Origin: Candidatus Poribacteria bacterium
GTDB lineage: Bacteria > Poribacteria > WGA-4E > WGA-3G
Length of the DNA stretch: 64,000 nt
Reading direction: 5' to 3'
Assembly (NCBI GenBank): GCA_003635315.1
Contig: PYJD01000017.1
Coordinates: forward strand, 1 to 64,000
This document shows positions 1 through 7,833 of this stretch, one piece after another; within the stretch, counting starts at the first letter, position 1, and the number at the start of each line of letters is the position of its first letter. The position numbers and the translations under genes are program-made. The notes below the pieces were generated by a model. The model was not told where the DNA came from. It did not search any database and saw nothing but the letters and a program-made list of their open reading frames with translations.

Positions 1-490
1 GCAGACTATTATCTTCTTCAGTCCCGGGACACATCAACCGGACTGCCAACGGAAAAAGACGCGTACCTTCTGGTGTATCGCAGAGCCACCCGATAGCACC
101 GAACTGGTGTCCGTGATGGAACTTGGATTGATTTTTATTGCGTTTGTTATACCGAGTGTTTATGAAAAAATGCGCGCCGAATTGACGATAACCCTCATTG
201 GTAGACTTCGTTTCATCATAAACATAAACACCTTTGCTGTAAACTTTCTGAACTTGTTGTGTCAGAACGGATGTGACTTTGTCAAGACACCATTTGCTAC
301 GAGATAGAAACTTCGCTAAAGCCCAATATGTTGTTGTAGGTCTTGTTGATTGATAAATCTGTGTCATCGTTCCACGATGCGGTGTATTGATCAAACCCAT
401 TACGACTGTTTGAAAATGTTTGAAGTTATTATACTTGAAGACCGACTGATATTCTGATAACATTTTATATATGTAGGAAAGAGGTTTCAT
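1..490 (-). CDS. Transposase, DDE type (5' part, cut by window edge)
   Basis: The minus strand is open from an ATG at 490 to the window edge (163 codons). It encodes a protein starting MKPLSYIYKML with a TTTYWALAKFLSRSKW segment and then a VYVYDETKSTNEGYRQFGA segment. The Asp of YDET followed by a small, G-rich loop fits the first catalytic Asp of IS701/IS4-like DDE transposases; the later catalytic residues lie outside the window. A Shine-Dalgarno-like AAAGGA is 9 bases before the ATG and is caught in a hairpin (see 473-544). The element ends near 544, just before the DUF6807 gene, so it was probably inserted upstream of that gene. Family assignment is by eye and the IS name is unknown. Confidence 0.75.
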   Translation of the reverse strand, partial: MKPLSYIYKMLSEYQSVFKYNNFKHFQTVVMGLINTPHRGTMTQIYQSTRPTTTYWALAKFLSRSKWCLDKVTSVLTQQVQKVYSKGVYVYDETKSTNEGYRQFGAHFFINTRYNKRNKNQSKFHHGHQFGAIGWLCDTPEGTRLFPLAVRLMCPGTEEDNSL

Positions 491-544
491 TGTTATATCC
501 TTTCGAAAAATTGTTATATTTTAAAAGGATAACCTCTTTCCTAC
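473..544. repeat. Insertion-sequence end with inverted repeat over the transposase start
   Basis: GTAGGAAAGAGGTT at 473-486 is repeated inverted and without mismatch at 531-544. Inside it, ATCCTTT (497-503) and AAAGGAT (524-530) form a second 7-bp inverted pair. In RNA transcribed from outside through this end, the two stems would pair codons 2-6 and the Shine-Dalgarno region of the transposase. The outer arm at 531-544 is probably the terminal repeat of the element. The far end of the element is not in the window, so this cannot be confirmed. Confidence 0.6.
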
Positions 545-600
545 GTTTTGTCTTTAAATATCTTAAAACTGTCCAAACTATAGTAATTAATATAGAGATT

Positions 601-1443
601 ATGTTTTCATTATCAAAAACACAACACAATTTATCAATATCTTGGAACGATCAACAGGTCTTGGGATACAATTTCCCAGAAGATGGTAATCGTCCATTTT
701 GTCATCCGTTGAATCTTCCCGGTGCTCCAGCACTCACAATGAACGAACCTGGGGATCACGTCCATCATCAAGGTTTATGGGTTGCATGGAAAAAGGTGAA
801 TGATGTGAACTTTTGGGAACAACCAACTCCCGGAAGCGATCCAACTGGCTTTGGTAAGATCGTTCACCAACGGATAGCATCCCTAAAAACCGATCAATCC
901 AGTGCAAGTATAGCATCAGAAAATGCTTGGGTTGATTGGCAAGGTGATACACATCTAACTGAACAGAGACATATTACCGTTCATACGCCGTCTGATAAAA
1001 CTATGCAGATTTCTGTGTCATTGTCACTTCATCCTAATGATCGTGAAGTTGTTCTTGATTTACGTCGAGGTGAACCCGGTGCGGATGGTAGATTTTATAG
1101 CGGTATGGCAATCCGATTTGACAATGTGATTACACCCGGTAATCTATTAGATGCTGACGGACGCACTGAACCGATGGACATTTTTGGTAAACAAAGTAAG
1201 TGGTGCAGCTTTACAACACAACATCCTGATGACAATGAAACCTATGGTGTGGCTATTGTTGACCACCCTGACAATCCTCGATACCCCACAACTTGGTGGG
1301 TACGCAACCGACAGAACTACTGTCTAATTCATCCTTCACCTGTATATTACGAACCTTTCCATCTTGCATCTGATGAATCTCTAAGGTTGCAATATCGTGT
1401 TGTCCTGTATCGTGGACAACCAGATCAAATGTATTTTGAGTAG
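601..1443 (+). CDS. PmoA-family (DUF6807) protein
   Basis: The 280-residue protein has the core of the DUF6807/PmoA family, with the signature EPGDHVHHQGLW near residue 50, FWEQ shortly after and a C-terminal QYRVVLYRGQ. The family was named after a methane-oxidation annotation, but most members lie near sugar-processing genes in Planctomycetes-like and Poribacteria-like bacteria and their reaction is unknown. There is no signal peptide. The frame is open back to 490, but those codons belong to the insertion-sequence end, so the ATG at 601 is preferred. The original promoter was probably displaced by the element. A sulfite-oxidase-like gene follows 50 bases downstream on the same strand. Confidence 0.8.
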   Translation: MFSLSKTQHNLSISWNDQQVLGYNFPEDGNRPFCHPLNLPGAPALTMNEPGDHVHHQGLWVAWKKVNDVNFWEQPTPGSDPTGFGKIVHQRIASLKTDQSSASIASENAWVDWQGDTHLTEQRHITVHTPSDKTMQISVSLSLHPNDREVVLDLRRGEPGADGRFYSGMAIRFDNVITPGNLLDADGRTEPMDIFGKQSKWCSFTTQHPDDNETYGVAIVDHPDNPRYPTTWWVRNRQNYCLIHPSPVYYEPFHLASDESLRLQYRVVLYRGQPDQMYFE

Positions 1444-1493
1444 TGATTACTTTGATCAAGTAATTATCCATTTCAGTTACGAATCCAACAATC

Positions 1494-2768
1494 ATGTCAG
1501 AAATTGACCTAATCCCTTCCCTTACTAAATGGGTAAATTCCAATCCAACTTCAAGACGAGAATTTATTTCCAAGCTTGGTAAAGGGGCATTCTTTGCCAG
1601 TTTTGGTATATTTGGTGCAGGATGTGAAGCAGTTAATCGTGGGTTGGTTGATCGGGGAATGCTCCCCATAATCTTTGATGAGCTGCAGACTGCTGGACTT
1701 CCAAAACCGGATATGCTTGTACATTCGGAGAGTCCATTTAATGGTGAAATACCACCTCACTTTCTGAATGATGATGTAACTCCGACCCATCGACATTTTG
1801 TGAGAAATAACAACCGAATTCCAGAAAGGGCAATCAAGAGTGATCTTAATGGTTGGAAATTAACTGTGGATGGAGAAGTGAATAAAGAACTGTCTTTGTC
1901 TATGGAAGATCTGCTTCGTTATCCACAGGTAACCATGGAGGTAGTCTTGGAATGTGCTGGAAATGGTAGGAATCTTTTTGAACCTAAGGTAGGTGGCACC
2001 CCATGGAGACGTGGTGCTGTTGCATGCAGTGAATGGGCTGGAGTACGATTACGCGATATATTAGAAACAGCAGGTCTTAAAACTTCCGCTGTTTATACAG
2101 GGAACTATGGTGATGATTTACCCAATAATGGAGGTGAACCATTTTCACGGGGTATACCGATTGAAAAAGCAATGGATGAACATACGCTCATTGCCTTGAA
2201 AATGAATGGTGAAGTATTACCAGCAGCTCACGGATTTCCTGCAAGATTAATTGTACCCGGGTGGATTGGTAGTTCCATGCAAAAATGGCTTAGACGTATC
2301 TGGGTGAGAGATCGAGTTCACGATTCAGAAAAAATGAGCGGATATTCCTATCGTATACCTGCGTATCCAGTAGACCCCGGAGAAATCCCACCTGTTGAGG
2401 ATATGCGTATTGCGACTTCATTAAGGGTTAAGTCCCTCATCACTCAACCCATGTCAAATCAGGATTTCGGGATAGGTAAACCTATAAGAATACGTGGACA
2501 TGCTTGGGCAGGAGAAAATCTAATTGATAGTGTCCTTGTGTCTACAGATTTCGGTGTTCAATGGAAGGAAACAGAATTAATTCATTCATCATATAAATAT
2601 GCATGGTATCATTGGGAAACAGAGATCGCTTTTTCCAACAAAGGATACTATGAAATTTGGGCACGCGCGTATGATGATAAAGGTAATGTACAACCTTTCA
2701 ACCAACCGTGGAATCCAAAAGGATACCTCGGAAATATGGTTCATAGGGTTGCAGTTGCCATTGAATAA
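1494..2768 (+). CDS. Sulfite-oxidase-like molybdopterin oxidoreductase, Tat-exported
   Basis: This 424-residue protein has a twin-arginine signal: SRREFISKLGKG at 20-31 followed by a hydrophobic stretch to about 44. The oxidoreductase molybdopterin domain follows, with MEVVLECAGNGR (Cys154 is the expected molybdenum ligand), GGTPWRRGAV and GFPARLIVPGW. The C-terminal 130 residues (RVKSLITQPMS to VAVAIE) form the Mo-cofactor dimerisation domain. No heme or cytochrome domain is fused, as in SoxC or plant sulfite oxidase. By family it oxidises sulfite or a similar sulfur compound in the periplasm. The electron acceptor is not encoded nearby. The phosphodiesterase gene starts 14 bases downstream, so the two may be co-transcribed. 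Confidence 0.88.
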   Translation: MSEIDLIPSLTKWVNSNPTSRREFISKLGKGAFFASFGIFGAGCEAVNRGLVDRGMLPIIFDELQTAGLPKPDMLVHSESPFNGEIPPHFLNDDVTPTHRHFVRNNNRIPERAIKSDLNGWKLTVDGEVNKELSLSMEDLLRYPQVTMEVVLECAGNGRNLFEPKVGGTPWRRGAVACSEWAGVRLRDILETAGLKTSAVYTGNYGDDLPNNGGEPFSRGIPIEKAMDEHTLIALKMNGEVLPAAHGFPARLIVPGWIGSSMQKWLRRIWVRDRVHDSEKMSGYSYRIPAYPVDPGEIPPVEDMRIATSLRVKSLITQPMSNQDFGIGKPIRIRGHAWAGENLIDSVLVSTDFGVQWKETELIHSSYKYAWYHWETEIAFSNKGYYEIWARAYDDKGNVQPFNQPWNPKGYLGNMVHRVAVAIE

Positions 2769-2782
2769 TAGAGGATTAAGAT

Positions 2783-3265
2783 ATGAAACTTGGTGTTATG
2801 TCGGATAGTCATGACAATATTCCAAATATTAAAATTGCTGTGGATATTTTCAATAAAAACGGTGTAGATCTGGTTGTGCATGCTGGTGATTTTATTGCTC
2901 CATTTGCAATTGATCCGTTAGCAGATTTAGATTGTCGTGTTGTGGGCGTTTTTGGTAATAATGATGGCGAACGTATTGTTCTGGCGAAGAAGTTTGAACC
3001 GATAGGTGAAGTATACCCGAATCTTGCAAGTGCAACATTGGGTGATAAGAATATCGCTGTGATGCATTATCCTGAACTTGCAATACCAATCGCTAAAAGT
3101 GGAGATTACGATATAGTTGTGTATGGACATACACATAAAATAGATATTAAAAAAGAAAAATCTCTATTACTGAATCCTGGGGAAACGGGAGGCTGGACAA
3201 CTGGAAAGGCAACAGTTGCAATTGTAGAAACAGATAGTCTTGATGCAACAATCTACGAATTATAG
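2783..3265 (+). CDS. YfcE/MJ0936-type metallophosphoesterase
   Basis: This small (160-residue) single-domain calcineurin-like phosphoesterase has the full metal-binding set: D8 and H10 in SDSH, D36 in HAGD, N59 in GNND, a His in VMHYP and the two His in YGHTH. Family members are cytoplasmic, metal-dependent phosphodiesterases, usually active on small phosphodiesters in vitro and with uncertain physiological substrates. AGAGGAT lies 9 bases before the ATG. The gene follows the molybdoenzyme closely and ends 20 bases before the convergent sulfatase-like gene. Confidence 0.85.
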   Translation: MKLGVMSDSHDNIPNIKIAVDIFNKNGVDLVVHAGDFIAPFAIDPLADLDCRVVGVFGNNDGERIVLAKKFEPIGEVYPNLASATLGDKNIAVMHYPELAIPIAKSGDYDIVVYGHTHKIDIKKEKSLLLNPGETGGWTTGKATVAIVETDSLDATIYEL

Positions 3266-3295
3266 ATATAGAGTCGTATATGTACTACTCTATAT
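3266..3295. terminator. Possible bidirectional terminator between convergent genes
   Basis: ATATAGAGT (3266-3274) and ACTCTATAT (3287-3295) form a 9-bp perfect inverted repeat with a 12-base loop, exactly where the phosphoesterase gene and the convergent sulfatase-like gene meet. It is AT-rich and has no clear T-run, so termination activity is only a possibility. Confidence 0.35.
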
Positions 3296-4550
3296 AACCT
3301 AAATTGCGTAACCTACTCTCCAATATTTCACGTTCCTCTGGTGTTGAATCTTGCAATTGTAAATGTTGGTAGTTTGAGTTCATCAGGATATCGTCATACG
3401 CATCCCTGAACCGTTCTGGGTTGTCACATTCAACATCTTCACTCCGCATGATATGTCGATAGACGAACTCTCCTGTCTGCTCATTTTCACGGAATAGGTA
3501 TTCACCATCCGTCAACGACCATAACCGCACGCCATCAGTGTACCGTGAAATTTCTTCGTCATCAATACTTGTCCTGGAGGTTACACGGTGGTGTGGCATC
3601 TCAAGATTCTTCTGACTTAGGAAACCGATACCAAATAGACTATCCAGCTCTGATAATACCAACCGATCACTATCTATCTCTAATGGATGGAGTAGGTTTT
3701 TACCAAACCCATGGTAATCTGTTTCGATACCTGCAAGATCTGTAATTGTTGGAAACAGGTCAATTGCTGAGATAGGTGCATCTGGTAAATCCAAATTTTC
3801 CACACCGGGGATATGTGCTAATAAGGGGACATGCAATACATTCTGGTTTAGCGTACTTCCATGGTCAATTAATTCATCACAGATTCCCTCGCCATGGTCT
3901 CCGAAGATAAACACTACCCAATTCGGCAAATCAAGCTGTTTTAGTATTTCAACCAATTTAAACTCAAGAATATGCGTAGCAGCAGCATAGTAATAACGAA
4001 GAGCTTCATCTGTTTTCCCTTGATTTACCAACGATCCGAGACTTGGAGCACCAGGAATTCCACTCATCCCATACCCTCCATGTGTATACCAGAAATGAAG
4101 GAAACAGAATTGGGGTGTGTCAGAGGGTTGTTTTAGGTGTGTAATCATGTCTTCAAGTGAACCGAGTTGTTGTGCTTTGGCATTCGGATCTATTGGTGTA
4201 ATGAAAGGTTCATAATCAAGAAATCTAAATACATCTGCGCGTTCAGAACGACCGGTAATATGATAACCTTCATCAGCAAAAAGTTGAAAAAGGTTGGGAA
4301 TACCTTCAAACATTTTTAGGTATGTTTGTCCATAAAGACCATGTTCGAATGGATAAAGTCCGGTAAAATAGGATGTGTGTGATGGTCGTGTGGCAGGTGC
4401 AGTTACGAAGAATTTTTCTGCAAGTGTGAAGTTTTTAGTCAGTAGATCAAACTTCGGTGTATTGAATAACGGATTGGTACGACTGAGTGCATCATACCGC
4501 CAACAATCAATGGAGATGAGTAGGAACTTATTCACACTATTTTTTACCAT
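3285..4550 (-). CDS. Sulfatase-superfamily hydrolase lacking the formylglycine Cys
   Basis: This 421-residue protein of the alkaline-phosphatase superfamily, sulfatase branch, starts LLISIDCWRYDAL (metal-binding Asp15), has TSYFTGLYPFEHG, and later FIFGDHGEGI with the second metal-binding Asp-His pair. In sulfatases the nucleophile sits in C-x-P-x-R (Cys or Ser modified to formylglycine). Here the aligned segment is A-T-R-P-S-H, so Thr54 replaces Cys and His replaces Arg. The enzyme may therefore be a phosphodiesterase- or phosphatase-type member with a Thr nucleophile rather than a sulfatase. No signal peptide is seen. It lies 6 bases downstream of the FG-GAP gene and is probably in the same operon. 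Confidence 0.8.
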   Translation of the reverse strand: MVKNSVNKFLLISIDCWRYDALSRTNPLFNTPKFDLLTKNFTLAEKFFVTAPATRPSHTSYFTGLYPFEHGLYGQTYLKMFEGIPNLFQLFADEGYHITGRSERADVFRFLDYEPFITPIDPNAKAQQLGSLEDMITHLKQPSDTPQFCFLHFWYTHGGYGMSGIPGAPSLGSLVNQGKTDEALRYYYAAATHILEFKLVEILKQLDLPNWVVFIFGDHGEGICDELIDHGSTLNQNVLHVPLLAHIPGVENLDLPDAPISAIDLFPTITDLAGIETDYHGFGKNLLHPLEIDSDRLVLSELDSLFGIGFLSQKNLEMPHHRVTSRTSIDDEEISRYTDGVRLWSLTDGEYLFRENEQTGEFVYRHIMRSEDVECDNPERFRDAYDDILMNSNYQHLQLQDSTPEEREILESRLRNLGYIE

Positions 4551-4556
4551 ATTTTC

Positions 4557-5915
4557 TTAATCCATCAATCTTGCATTATATTGTCGTTTTGTATGTACAT
4601 ATCCAGCATATTGTTCAGGATGAAAAGGATGAGGGGTGTAGATATATACAGCATCCGTATAAGGATCATATAGTACTACCTCTTCACGAGCATCTCCACA
4701 AACATCCGCTGGGAAACAGTGATACCAACCCATTCTACCTCCAGTGGGTGGAGGTAATTCAGGGAACATAACGACTTTATTTCCTTCTCCATCATACAAT
4801 GCAGCGGGACTATATATCAGATCAGATTCGTCTGAACCGTTCCAACGAATTGTCTCTAATCCTGTGTTATTGGGTGTCTCATCGACAGTAAATTTACTAC
4901 GGATATTTCCATCATTGTCAACCACCATCAAGTCAGGATGATGTCCGTTATATCGTATCACCAGATTCGGGTGTGTCTCTTGTAGAAAGTTACCAGATCG
5001 GATTTCTTGTCCGTGGGGTACAACATCCATTCCGAGGGAGAAGATAGGATTTCCAGATGAATCAATTACCTGCCCACCTGCTGATAGGATTGACCGATAC
5101 TGTCCATCCCATTCCTCAACTAACACTGAATCCAAATTATCACCCAGGTATTTATTCCAAAGTACTGTTCCATCTGAAGCAAGTCCATAATTACCACCAT
5201 TCACTTCATCAAGACCATCACTGTTAAAATCCCCTACTGCAGGTATGTATGCGGAATGTCTTGGATACCGATACCATTTGTCCGTATATTTCCAAAGAAG
5301 GTCAAACTTGTGATTAAAAGCAAGTATATCAACACCCACTTTCACGATAAAGTCTTGTGCCTGCAAATTCCCACACAAATTGGCAATCATTAGCCGTTGA
5401 TGGACATAATTGGGAATATGAAGTTCATCCTCCACATAGGCACTGCATTTTTGTAGTTCTTTACAGACTGTAGATTGTTTGACATCACCAGTCGCACCAT
5501 CTAATATTAAAAGTCGGATTTCTGAGAGATTCCATTTACTCGCTTGTGTAACATCAGAGTCAATCCAAAAGCAGATTACCTCTGCCTTACCATCAGCGTC
5601 AATATCGTAAATTGCAACAGGACCAGGTCGGTCAGGAGAGTGTGTTGTCAGAAAGGAATTAGGTTCATCGGTATCAAGTACTTCAAGATGTTTATTTCCA
5701 AAAGACCATATCGGTTCACCATCAAGTGTAAACGCCCCAAGGAAACATGGATGGATACCACCGAGAGATTTATACACTAAAAAATCAACGAATCCGTTAC
5801 CTGTCAGATCCCCGATGCGAATATCACCACCCCAAGTATTTCCATCTGTTACATTCAGAAAATCTTCTGGAATTGCAACACGTTTGTATAGATGTGCCTC
5901 TTGTGGAGTATTCAC
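4557..5915 (-). CDS. FG-GAP/VCBS-repeat beta-propeller protein
   Basis: The 452-residue protein contains calcium-loop FG-GAP-type repeats: IRIGDLTGNGFVDFLVYK near 31, IYDIDADGKAEVICF near 103 and VGDFNSDGLDEVNGG near 227. This repeat pattern is shared with rhamnogalacturonan-lyase-like and integrin-like propellers. There is no recognisable signal peptide, which is unusual for such a calcium-binding propeller. Its start codon overlaps the stop of the upstream sugar-isomerase gene by 4 bases (ATGA), which indicates translational coupling. Together with that isomerase and the sulfatase-like gene it forms a three-gene minus-strand cluster, probably for carbohydrate or ester processing. The exact function is unknown. 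Confidence 0.75.
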   Translation of the reverse strand: MNTPQEAHLYKRVAIPEDFLNVTDGNTWGGDIRIGDLTGNGFVDFLVYKSLGGIHPCFLGAFTLDGEPIWSFGNKHLEVLDTDEPNSFLTTHSPDRPGPVAIYDIDADGKAEVICFWIDSDVTQASKWNLSEIRLLILDGATGDVKQSTVCKELQKCSAYVEDELHIPNYVHQRLMIANLCGNLQAQDFIVKVGVDILAFNHKFDLLWKYTDKWYRYPRHSAYIPAVGDFNSDGLDEVNGGNYGLASDGTVLWNKYLGDNLDSVLVEEWDGQYRSILSAGGQVIDSSGNPIFSLGMDVVPHGQEIRSGNFLQETHPNLVIRYNGHHPDLMVVDNDGNIRSKFTVDETPNNTGLETIRWNGSDESDLIYSPAALYDGEGNKVVMFPELPPPTGGRMGWYHCFPADVCGDAREEVVLYDPYTDAVYIYTPHPFHPEQYAGYVHTKRQYNARLMD

Positions 5916-6679
5916 TTTACAAACGCCTTAAAAAGTCCAACATATAGGGCGAGGACTTTATCTGGATCCGGACCAGTATATGCACATTCGTTTGAGATAT
6001 AACCAGAGAAGCCAATTCGGTTGAGCCATTCAAACATTTGTCGGTAGAGTTCAAAGGTTTCAAGGGTTTCAACTTTGTGTGTATGTACTGAAGTGATATG
6101 AGGTGCAACACGTGAGAATAAAGGTTCAATACTGCCTCCATCACATCCGATGAATTGGGAATTAAAGACAAAACCAACGTTTGGAAGATTTACACCTTCA
6201 ATAACCTCCATTGCAGAATCAGGATCGGTGAATGAGCCGTGCATCTCAATGGAGACGGTAATCCCTTTAGCACCGCCATAGTCACCAAGTGCTTTTAATC
6301 CGTTAATTACATATCCAACAACAGCGTCTCTATTTTGATCGCTATACCTGTCACCGAGAACACGAACATGGTCACAATCAAAGAAATCTGCCATGTCAAT
6401 TACACGGGAAACGCGTCGGACAGTTTCTTCACGATCAGCTGCAGCTTCTGAATGGAAGTTTTGACAACTTGTGAGGGATGAGACCACTACACCACTGTTA
6501 TCGATTTGTGCTTTTAATCCATCCCATTGATCTTCTGGTGTGTCCCATTCGAAGCCATGTTTCTGTTTGTAATCCATTAATAACTCAACACCGTGATAAC
6601 CTGTATTTTCTGCTGTATCCAGTATTCTTTGCAATTCCCAATCTTGACATGTCTGATAAGTATTTAATGACCATTTCAT
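5912..6679 (-). CDS. Sugar phosphate isomerase/epimerase-like TIM-barrel protein
   Basis: This 255-residue protein has the xylose-isomerase-like TIM-barrel pattern: GYHGVELLMDYK near 30, DCDHVRVLGDR, GITVSIEMHG (a metal-ligand Glu and His), a NVGFVFNSQF strand, TSVHTHKVE and a final GYISNEC. Members isomerise or epimerise sugars, or act in inositol and keto-sugar catabolism. The ATG at 6679 is preferred over a TTG four codons upstream. It heads the minus-strand cluster with the FG-GAP and sulfatase-like genes, with a 4-base overlap to the next gene. Substrate not predictable. Confidence 0.78.
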   Translation of the reverse strand: MKWSLNTYQTCQDWELQRILDTAENTGYHGVELLMDYKQKHGFEWDTPEDQWDGLKAQIDNSGVVVSSLTSCQNFHSEAAADREETVRRVSRVIDMADFFDCDHVRVLGDRYSDQNRDAVVGYVINGLKALGDYGGAKGITVSIEMHGSFTDPDSAMEVIEGVNLPNVGFVFNSQFIGCDGGSIEPLFSRVAPHITSVHTHKVETLETFELYRQMFEWLNRIGFSGYISNECAYTGPDPDKVLALYVGLFKAFVK

Positions 6680-6745
6680 ATTATTACCCAATAACTTAAT
6701 TTTATAACTATTAGATGATTAACCCGAATCGCATTTATTCTGATG

Positions 6746-7813
6746 TTACTCTTGTATAGGAATAGGAAACCAAAGTCCACCCGTCTTAGATGATAATGCT
6801 CGATGTGTCGTATGATTAATGCCAATAACATCAATAACAATTTGGTTTTCCCAACACCTGACTAATATATCCGATAGATTGTAAGATCCTTTACTTGCTT
6901 CATCTGTTACAAGGACAAAACGTCGTTTAGCATCCTCTCGAAAATTGACACGTCGTATTGCCTTTACAATGGCATTATGTGCCCTTTCATCACCAGCAGC
7001 CGCAACAACATGGGAAGTGAGTAATTCTTTGTATAATTCTACATTTCGGGTTAACTCATGATATATGGTATCATCTTCAATATACCTGAAGATAACAATC
7101 CCAAGTCTGAAGTCAACCCCTTTTTCTTCAAATATGGATACCATCTGGGTAAGTTGTCGTCCGACTGCGCGGATATTATCTATCATGCTACCACTGATGT
7201 CAAGCAGAAACACTAAATCGACAATACTCTCTCCTTCACTATCTGCAACACTTTCTGCTATTCCCTCTAAAGCTTCTCCCATCATACCGTCTCGGTCAAC
7301 TGGATCTGCTATGTAATCGGTTGGTTCTTGACGTGCTCCGGATGGATCTTCTTGATTTCTTGAAATTGGTGTAATTGTGGGTGCTTGGGTTTTAGGAACT
7401 GAGATCGGTTTCCAAACAGGAGTTTCATTGATGTTTTCATTCAAGTGAGTTTCTGATAAAGGTAATAATGCATCTGTCCCTATTCCGTATACTGATGTGT
7501 CAGTTGTCACAGAGGTTTGTGAATTCATCTGTTGTGCAGAATTCGTTGATACTTTAACCGCACTGGAAGCAACAATTCTTTTTGATGACATGGATCGTTT
7601 ACGATCACTGCTCATGTGAAAACGGCGTATTGAAGATACTTCAATTGAATCCTTAACCAAAGATTCCGATAAGTGCATAGGACGATACCAGCGGATATAA
7701 CTAAAACTCATGAGTCCTATTGCAATGGCGTGGAGTAGAATGGACAGAAGAAATGCCCTTCGAGTTTTCTGACGTTTTCTTTTTAGTTTTACTGAATAGT
7801 CATAAAAATGCAT
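6746..7813 (-). CDS. Membrane-anchored VWA-domain protein
   Basis: The 355-residue protein has a basic N-terminus (KLKRKRQKTRR), one membrane helix at about 21-41 (AFLLSILLHAIAIGLMSF), a low-complexity linker rich in Ser, Thr and Pro to about 190, and a C-terminal von Willebrand factor A domain. The metal-ion-dependent adhesion site is visible as VFLLDISGSMIDN near 201, with a later VTDEAS. Start-helix layout and length resemble VWA proteins of Planctomycetes-type genomes that follow a TonB-like anchor. The domain is expected to be outside the cytoplasm and to bind protein partners. It starts 20 bases after the PEP-synthase-like gene, so it is probably co-transcribed. Confidence 0.75.
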   Translation of the reverse strand: MHFYDYSVKLKRKRQKTRRAFLLSILLHAIAIGLMSFSYIRWYRPMHLSESLVKDSIEVSSIRRFHMSSDRKRSMSSKRIVASSAVKVSTNSAQQMNSQTSVTTDTSVYGIGTDALLPLSETHLNENINETPVWKPISVPKTQAPTITPISRNQEDPSGARQEPTDYIADPVDRDGMMGEALEGIAESVADSEGESIVDLVFLLDISGSMIDNIRAVGRQLTQMVSIFEEKGVDFRLGIVIFRYIEDDTIYHELTRNVELYKELLTSHVVAAAGDERAHNAIVKAIRRVNFREDAKRRFVLVTDEASKGSYNLSDILVRCWENQIVIDVIGINHTTHRALSSKTGGLWFPIPIQE

Positions 7814-7833
7814 GACATTATTCCTTAATATGT

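Noticed and set aside
490-600. N-terminal extension of the DUF6807 protein
   Set aside because: These codons lie in or next to the insertion-sequence end and encode a sequence unlike the family.
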